A DNA stretch of 64,000 bases from Arthrobacter sp. NicSoilC5 (GTDB lineage: Bacteria > Actinomycetota > Actinomycetes > Actinomycetales > Micrococcaceae). The position numbers were made by a program, and so were the translations under genes. Where the stretch lies: positions 930,001 through 994,000 of the forward strand of contig NZ_AP024660.1 of assembly GCF_019977395.1 (NCBI RefSeq), written 5' to 3'. The notes below the pieces were generated by a model. That model saw nothing but the letters and a program-made list of their open reading frames with translations, made no database searches and was not told where the DNA came from. Shown piece by piece: positions 60,371-64,000 of the stretch. The first letter of the stretch is position 1, and the number at the start of each line of letters is the position of its first letter.

Positions 60371-60897
60371 ACGCCCAAGCAATCGCCGCGATCGAGCGGA
60401 TCACCCGCGGCAACTTCCGGCTGCTTGAGCGGCTCTTCCCCCAGATCACCGTACTCATCGACGTCTCCTGGTTACTGCGGCGCGGTGATGAGACAGATCA
60501 GGAATGGGCCATGACCCACGCGACTTTCTTCAATTCGAGGCACGTCCCGATGAGTGCGAGCAAAGGCACGGAGCTGCTCTTCGGCGTCCAATTCCCCGAC
60601 GGATCCAAAGCCAGCACCGGCAGCATCACATCACCGTTCATGCCGGAGGACCCGACCTACCGCCCGGACCCACCGGTCCTCTATCTTCAGAACCGAGGCG
60701 GCGGCGGAGGAGGTGACGAGCTCGGAGGGTCGGGAACCATCTGGATGTGGCCGCTGCCGCCGGCCGGCGACCTGCGCCTGGTCGCCCAGTGGACCGACAT
60801 GGGCATCTCCGAATCCTCCATCACCCTGGACGGCACCCAGCTCCGCGAAGCAGCAGCCGGCGCCCAGAAGTACTGGCCGGAAGGAGCCCCGGCGTGA
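60355..60897 (+). CDS. Chimeric ORF: AAA ATPase tail joined to an actinobacterial hypothetical protein
   Basis: A 180-aa frame. Residues 1-30 (DDFTDAQAIAAIERITRGNF then RLLERLFPQI) match the C-terminus of TniB/ExeA-like AAA ATPases. From about residue 62 (THATFFNSRHVPMSASKGTE; LLFGVQFPDGSKASTGSITS) it is a different, widely distributed family whose hallmarks are a poly-Gly run (NRGGGGGGD) and WMWPLPPAGDLRLVAQWTDM with a C-terminal WPEG. The original start of the second gene is probably lost, and the fusion may use the foreign ATG. The next gene overlaps by one base. Confidence 0.55.
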   Translation: MDDFTDAQAIAAIERITRGNFRLLERLFPQITVLIDVSWLLRRGDETDQEWAMTHATFFNSRHVPMSASKGTELLFGVQFPDGSKASTGSITSPFMPEDPTYRPDPPVLYLQNRGGGGGGDELGGSGTIWMWPLPPAGDLRLVAQWTDMGISESSITLDGTQLREAAAGAQKYWPEGAPA

Positions 60898-61076
60898 TGG
60901 CCCTCAACACCCTCGTCTTGGCTGCGCTCTTCGCCGCGGTCTTCTTCTACGTCCTCTACGGCGTCATCCTCGCCGCCGTCCGTGACGGCATCCTCCAGGC
61001 AGATGAACGGCGGCAGAGCGCCGCCGTGGAGCACGCTCGTGACGAAAGTTTCGGCTCAACAGGACACGGGCGTTGA
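60897..61076 (+). CDS. Small single-TM protein, 59 aa
   Basis: MALNTLVLAALFAAVFFYVL then YGVILAAVRDGILQADERRQ. One TM helix and a charged C-terminus. Its ATG shares a base with the preceding TGA, and its stop overlaps the next TTG start by 4 nt, placing it in the middle of a three-gene coupled unit. Confidence 0.65.
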   Translation: MALNTLVLAALFAAVFFYVLYGVILAAVRDGILQADERRQSAAVEHARDESFGSTGHGR

Positions 61077-61660
61077 GCAGGCTGAACAGGGTTTGGTCGT
61101 GGGCGGCATCGCCTGCAGAAGTGGAAGAGCGAGAACGGCACGCGAAGTTCCTGGTTGGTGGGGCCCTGGCTGCGGTCAGGTATATGACTATCGACTACGA
61201 GCGTGCAGAGCGGTTTCCAAAGTTGGAGGGAATCGGGCCGCGCAACGTAATGGGCAAGGCCGAATGGCTTAGCCCGCCATGGTCATGTCCCGATTTTGAC
61301 AGTGTCGACTACGGCGTCGAGATAGCCCTGACGGATGGACGGGTAGCTTCGCTGACCTGGGATCCTCCGGGCGCGATCGAAGGTATCGGCCTAAGCGCTG
61401 TGCCCCTGATAGGTACCGGGGTAGCTTCTGACGCCGACGATGCTGTTTGGGATGTCACCGGACATGGGCGATGGCACCAGGTACGCGATCAGCTCATCTC
61501 CGATGTCGAGCTCCGGTACGAGCCTTGGGGTGAGGGCGGCGGGTTCTGGTGCCCCCAGATACAGATCCGCTTCGCTGCGTCGACCATCACGTTCGAACTT
61601 GGCGATTCCGCCCCCGACTGCCAAGCCATCCCGTCGTCCGACAACATCCTCGTACTGTGA
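61073..61660 (+). CDS. Hypothetical 195-aa soluble protein
   Basis: A protein with the look of a beta-rich domain (RYMTIDYERAERFPKLEGIG; YGVEIALTDGRVASLTWDPP; IGLSAVPLIGTGVASDADDA; VELRYEPWGEGGGFWCPQIQ). TTG start overlapping the small membrane gene. It is a recognisable recurrent actinobacterial hypothetical but without a name that could be given safely; an immunity-type role next to RHS genes is possible and unproven. Confidence 0.62.
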   Translation: MSRLNRVWSWAASPAEVEERERHAKFLVGGALAAVRYMTIDYERAERFPKLEGIGPRNVMGKAEWLSPPWSCPDFDSVDYGVEIALTDGRVASLTWDPPGAIEGIGLSAVPLIGTGVASDADDAVWDVTGHGRWHQVRDQLISDVELRYEPWGEGGGFWCPQIQIRFAASTITFELGDSAPDCQAIPSSDNILVL

Positions 61661-61676
61661 GGTGAACACCCATCCC

Positions 61677-62015
61677 CTAGCCCGACTCACCTCCGGTATG
61701 GTCTTTCGGAAAGCACTCGGGATGTTTGGGGTCTCTCCCCCGCTCCCGCCAGTACTCGTCGCGCTGCCATAGGGAGAACCGGATCACGGCCGTTCCATAG
61801 ACGACGACAAACACGATCTCCACAGGCATCACTGCAAAGCGCCAAGCATTCGGAATGCTCGGAATCAGGTTCCACACCCCGAACACGACAAGGAAAGGCA
61901 GCGACCAGTAAGTGATTCGGGTAATTCTGCGCCGGGCCTCCTCCTTCGAGGCAGCAGGCTCACTTCCCTGAGGCTCCGTGGACGATGCTGCCATACGGGA
62001 ACTGAACCACCGCAC
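61677..62015 (-). CDS. Two-TM membrane protein
   Basis: A 112-aa protein with helices ITYWSLPFLVVFGVWNLIPS and FAVMPVEIVFVVVYGTAVIR, and a charged C-terminus with YWRERGRDPKHPECFPKDH. A GTG at 62015 (preceded by GGGGTAAG) or an ATG at 61994 could be the start. No family recognised; same direction as the upstream paralogue of the 5.2-kb gene. Confidence 0.6.
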   Translation of the reverse strand: MRWFSSRMAASSTEPQGSEPAASKEEARRRITRITYWSLPFLVVFGVWNLIPSIPNAWRFAVMPVEIVFVVVYGTAVIRFSLWQRDEYWRERGRDPKHPECFPKDHTGGESG

Positions 62016-62057
62016 CTTACCCCGGGCAAGAAGCTTGACCGGATCTTTCGCTGCAGA

Positions 62058-62606
62058 CTATGACGGTGCAGGCGCGACGGATTCGAGAATCTTCTGCAGC
62101 GTCCCGGGACTGGCTGCGATCTCGATGACCCCGCCATCTGATTCCAGGGTGATGATCTGGTAGCCAAACGGCACGGCCTGCTTATTGTCGTGCCGGTCAG
62201 CCTTCCGCGCAGGCGCCGGGGAGACAAGGAGTCCGGTTAGGGCCCTACTCCGTCCACTCGGGATGAGCTCGTCGTAGACGGCTGGCTGGAAGTCGATTCG
62301 GCCAGGTGACGGGGTGGCAATACCCATCTGCCAGACACCGCTCAACGAGCCCGGCAGCGAGTTGGGGTACCGCAGGAATATCAGTGACTGACCACGCTGT
62401 TCGAGCCTGGCGGCGGTTCTACGGAATCGTTTCTGGGTGAAATACGTACCTCCGGCGAGAATAAGCGCATAGCACAGCCCGTTCACAAGGGCGCTATCGA
62501 ATGCTTCTCCAAAAATCAGGCCGCCACCCGTGTAGACCGCAAAGGCGACGATAGCGATGAGTGCCACTCGTAGGCCCGGGGGCAGATCCCGCCACCACTT
62601 CCTCAT
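62058..62606 (-). CDS. Membrane protein, paralogue of the gene at 5242
   Basis: A 182-aa protein starting MRKWWRDLPPGLRVALIAIV, with two TM helices (VALIAIVAFAVYTGGGLIFG; GLCYALILAGGTYFTQKRF) and the conserved soluble domain: PGSLSGVWQMGIA, GRIDFQPAVYDELIPSGRSR, ALTGLL, ITLESDGGVIEIAASPGTLQ. ATG 62606 corresponds to the start used in the other copy; the longer frame to 62666 has no counterpart. Function unknown, but two preserved copies imply a role. Confidence 0.72.
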   Translation of the reverse strand: MRKWWRDLPPGLRVALIAIVAFAVYTGGGLIFGEAFDSALVNGLCYALILAGGTYFTQKRFRRTAARLEQRGQSLIFLRYPNSLPGSLSGVWQMGIATPSPGRIDFQPAVYDELIPSGRSRALTGLLVSPAPARKADRHDNKQAVPFGYQIITLESDGGVIEIAASPGTLQKILESVAPAPS

Positions 62607-62649
62607 GGCGAGAGTCTTAAGGCGGCACCGTGCCTGCGCTACGGTTCCA

Positions 62650-62880
62650 GTAGGGCCAGCAGGCACCGAAACGGAGAGGGATCGAATTCGACGCGACGAC
62701 GCCTGGCCCAGGCTTCGGCCGCGTAAACCGACTCTCGAATGGCCTGCAGTCCATACGCATACGGGTCCTCCGGCGGGGTGACCGGCAGGGCTACCTGAAT
62801 CTTGAGGAGACGGTCAGCTTTCCGGAAGGCTCCGGTGCGAGCACCTTGAAAATCGGGGGCCAGGAGGTGCCCGGGAACTT
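62650..62880 (-). pseudogene. Possible gene fragment
   Basis: A minus-strand frame reads ARTGAFRKADRLLKIQVALP, VTPPEDPYAYGLQAIRESVY and AAEAWARRRRVEFDPSPF with protein-like composition, but it has no start and follows an in-frame stop. Family not recognised. Confidence 0.35.
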
Positions 62881-63047
62881 AGAACTCTATGTTCAGGTTC
62901 AATTCCGACTCGAGTTGGTCTCGTAGACCGGAAACGCGCCGCGAGAGCAGCATGAGTGCCTCCCGCCAGTTCCTGCTCTCGGTAGTAAACCCGCCGACAA
63001 TGATTCCGACAGAGAGGTTTGGGCCGGTCGGGGCTCAGTTGAGTCAC
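62881..63047 (-). pseudogene. Frameshifted small gene coupled to the HTH gene
   Basis: GTG 63047 overlaps the HTH stop (GTGA) and gives MTQLSPDRPKP. The plausible continuation SVGIIVGGFTTESRNWREAL then MLLSRRVSGLRDQLESELNL is in the next frame, ending at a TAA near 62881. A single-base shift after RPKP explains it. Probably the natural partner of the HTH protein. Confidence 0.45.
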
Positions 63048-63295
63048 GCCTCTTCAGCCTCCGGGCCAGCGTCCTCGAGATCCCCGGCGGTGATCCGCTC
63101 AGCGGTGCGCCGGTACGCTTCGGCGATGTAGTCCTGGAGGTCCTGGCGGCCAATGCGCCACATGCCCCGTCCACCAACCTGAAAAGCCCGCAGCTCACCG
63201 GCCTTGATCAGTGCGTGGACCTGGTTTGGCTTCACGTTCAGCTCTTCAGCCACCTGGGTGGGTGTCAGGAAGCGGGGCTTGGGTTCGTCACTCAC
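63044..63295 (-). CDS. BldC/excisionase-like helix-turn-helix protein, second copy
   Basis: An 83-aa protein nearly identical in its core to that at 32517: FLTPTQVAEELNVKPNQVHA, LIKAGELRAFQVGGRGMWRI, GRQDLQDYIAEAYRRTAERI. GTG start with AGGA 8 nt upstream in a leader that matches the other copy. The following small gene overlaps by 4 nt. Likely a DNA-binding regulator. Confidence 0.85.
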   Translation of the reverse strand: MSDEPKPRFLTPTQVAEELNVKPNQVHALIKAGELRAFQVGGRGMWRIGRQDLQDYIAEAYRRTAERITAGDLEDAGPEAEEA

Positions 63296-63396
63296 CCGGT
63301 CATCCTATTTGTGGCAGTCCCACCCTTTGACCAACTCACTCAGGCCGGTGCCAAGGTCTCTGCACTGAAGCCCTGAATTTGGTCTAAGAGGTAGGC

Positions 63397-63519
63397 ATGG
63401 CAAGACGAAAACGCGACCTCGGGTGGCTCTACTTCCTGATGATCATGTTCTTCCTCTTCAGCGGTGTCGGCTGGCTCCTGACCAACATCTTCCATCTCCC
63501 GTGGCCCCCTCCCCCGTAG
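63397..63519 (+). CDS. Very small membrane protein, 40 aa
   Basis: MARRKRDLGWLYFLMIMFFL then FSGVGWLLTNIFHLPWPPPP: a basic start, one TM helix and a proline tail. AGAGGTAGGC lies just before the ATG. Such single-helix micro-proteins are easily missed; no family known. Confidence 0.5.
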   Translation: MARRKRDLGWLYFLMIMFFLFSGVGWLLTNIFHLPWPPPP

Positions 63520-63647
63520 AAGCAGGCACTTCGACCCATCAAAGACAGTCGATTTGCTCCCGAATTTTTGATCAAGATCCTTGCCTCACAGCCAGCCCGC
63601 GAATAGCGTCGGCTTTGGGGCGCAGCCCGAGCAAGGGGGTGGACCGG

Positions 63648-64000
63648 ATGGGCGGGCTGGACGACTTGCTGGCTGAGTCCGAGGATCGCTGGGCCAAGGC
63701 GGAACGGCGCGCTCAGGGGGTCGCCGACAAGGGTCTCAGCAAAGCCCTTACGACCTATTTCAGCTTGTACTTACCCGCCGCTGTCGTGCTGCTGTTCATT
63801 GTCGGGGCTGCGCTCGGAATGCTGCTGTTCCAGGGCGAGTGGGCCAACGCCCGGACGTACCTGTTCGCTGGGACTATGCTCGCTGGGATTGGCGCCATTA
63901 TCGCGGGCATCACCTACAACACGAAAGTCATTTCTTCCGCAGTGGAAATGGGCAGGATGAATGTCACGATGTCCCTCAATGCCGATGAGCAGAAGGCGAT
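63648..64000 (+). CDS. Membrane protein, 3' end outside window
   Basis: MGGLDDLLAESEDRWAKAER, a coiled-coil-like start, then two TM helices (YLPAAVVLLFIVGAALGMLL; TYLFAGTMLAGIGAIIAGIT) and the start of a helical soluble part (SSAVEMGRMNVTMSLNADEQ). The frame is open at the window edge. AAGGGGGT precedes ATG 63648; a GTG at 63639 is in frame. Function unknown. Confidence 0.6.
   Translation, partial: MGGLDDLLAESEDRWAKAERRAQGVADKGLSKALTTYFSLYLPAAVVLLFIVGAALGMLLFQGEWANARTYLFAGTMLAGIGAIIAGITYNTKVISSAVEMGRMNVTMSLNADEQKA

Overview
The window is GC-rich actinobacterial DNA, most like the Arthrobacter/Pseudarthrobacter group of the Micrococcaceae. The signs are a DUF222/HNH '13E12'-type endonuclease, DUF3090, a DUF2087 protein, a BldC-like small HTH protein, remnants of DUF4913 and TraD-type conjugation genes, many GTG/TTG starts, and several genes whose TANNNT -10 box lies 6-7 nt from the start codon (leaderless mRNAs). 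No rRNA, tRNA or CRISPR array was recognised. Every family call is from reading the sequence; no database search was run.

Positions 1-12,400 look chromosomal and ordinary: a universal stress protein cut by the window edge, an HNH nuclease, an alpha/beta hydrolase, DUF2087, DUF3090, a decayed pspA, a STAS-like protein, a 13E12 HNH protein and several envelope proteins. Positions 12,651-20,801 hold a type I restriction-modification operon. It is headed by an unusual HTH protein that looks like a catalytically dead methylase with a specificity-like tail, followed by HsdM, HsdS and HsdR. A perfect GCTGATAA/TTATCAGC palindrome sits upstream. A two-gene membrane/DUF4230 unit follows. Then comes a complete, tightly overlapping Tn7-like transposition operon on the minus strand (TnsA, TnsB, TnsC, TniQ; 28,000 to 22,080). 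Its TniQ carries an array of zinc ribbons.

From 28,000 to 63,000 the DNA is accessory, partly lower in GC and full of duplications and broken genes. A 2.35-kb cassette (metallophosphoesterase, 136-aa protein, 105-aa protein, 127-aa protein) occurs twice, at 28.4-30.7 kb and 50.0-52.2 kb. In the first copy all four genes have their own leaderless-type promoter; the second copy is decayed at both ends. A ComJ-like two-gene family is scattered as three different remnants. Other items are an SRPBCC-alpha/beta-hydrolase membrane fusion, a NYN-domain protein, a three-gene unknown operon, lipoproteins, a frameshifted beta-lactamase-family lipoprotein, and the debris of a conjugative element (TraD tail and DUF4913). 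A two-gene unit of a 623-aa protein and a 1384-aa RHS protein follows, and the RHS gene ends against fragments of a serine recombinase and an AAA ATPase. The last 3 kb returns to small membrane and HTH genes that are paralogous to genes earlier in the window.

The most plausible undescribed systems are the duplicated leaderless four-gene cassette, the type I R-M variant with an HTH pseudo-methylase, the 623-aa/RHS pair, and the SRPBCC-hydrolase fusion. The Tn7-like element with its zinc-ribbon TniQ is the best-supported mobile element. Its outer ends could not be fixed by eye, so whether the R-M operon is its cargo remains open.
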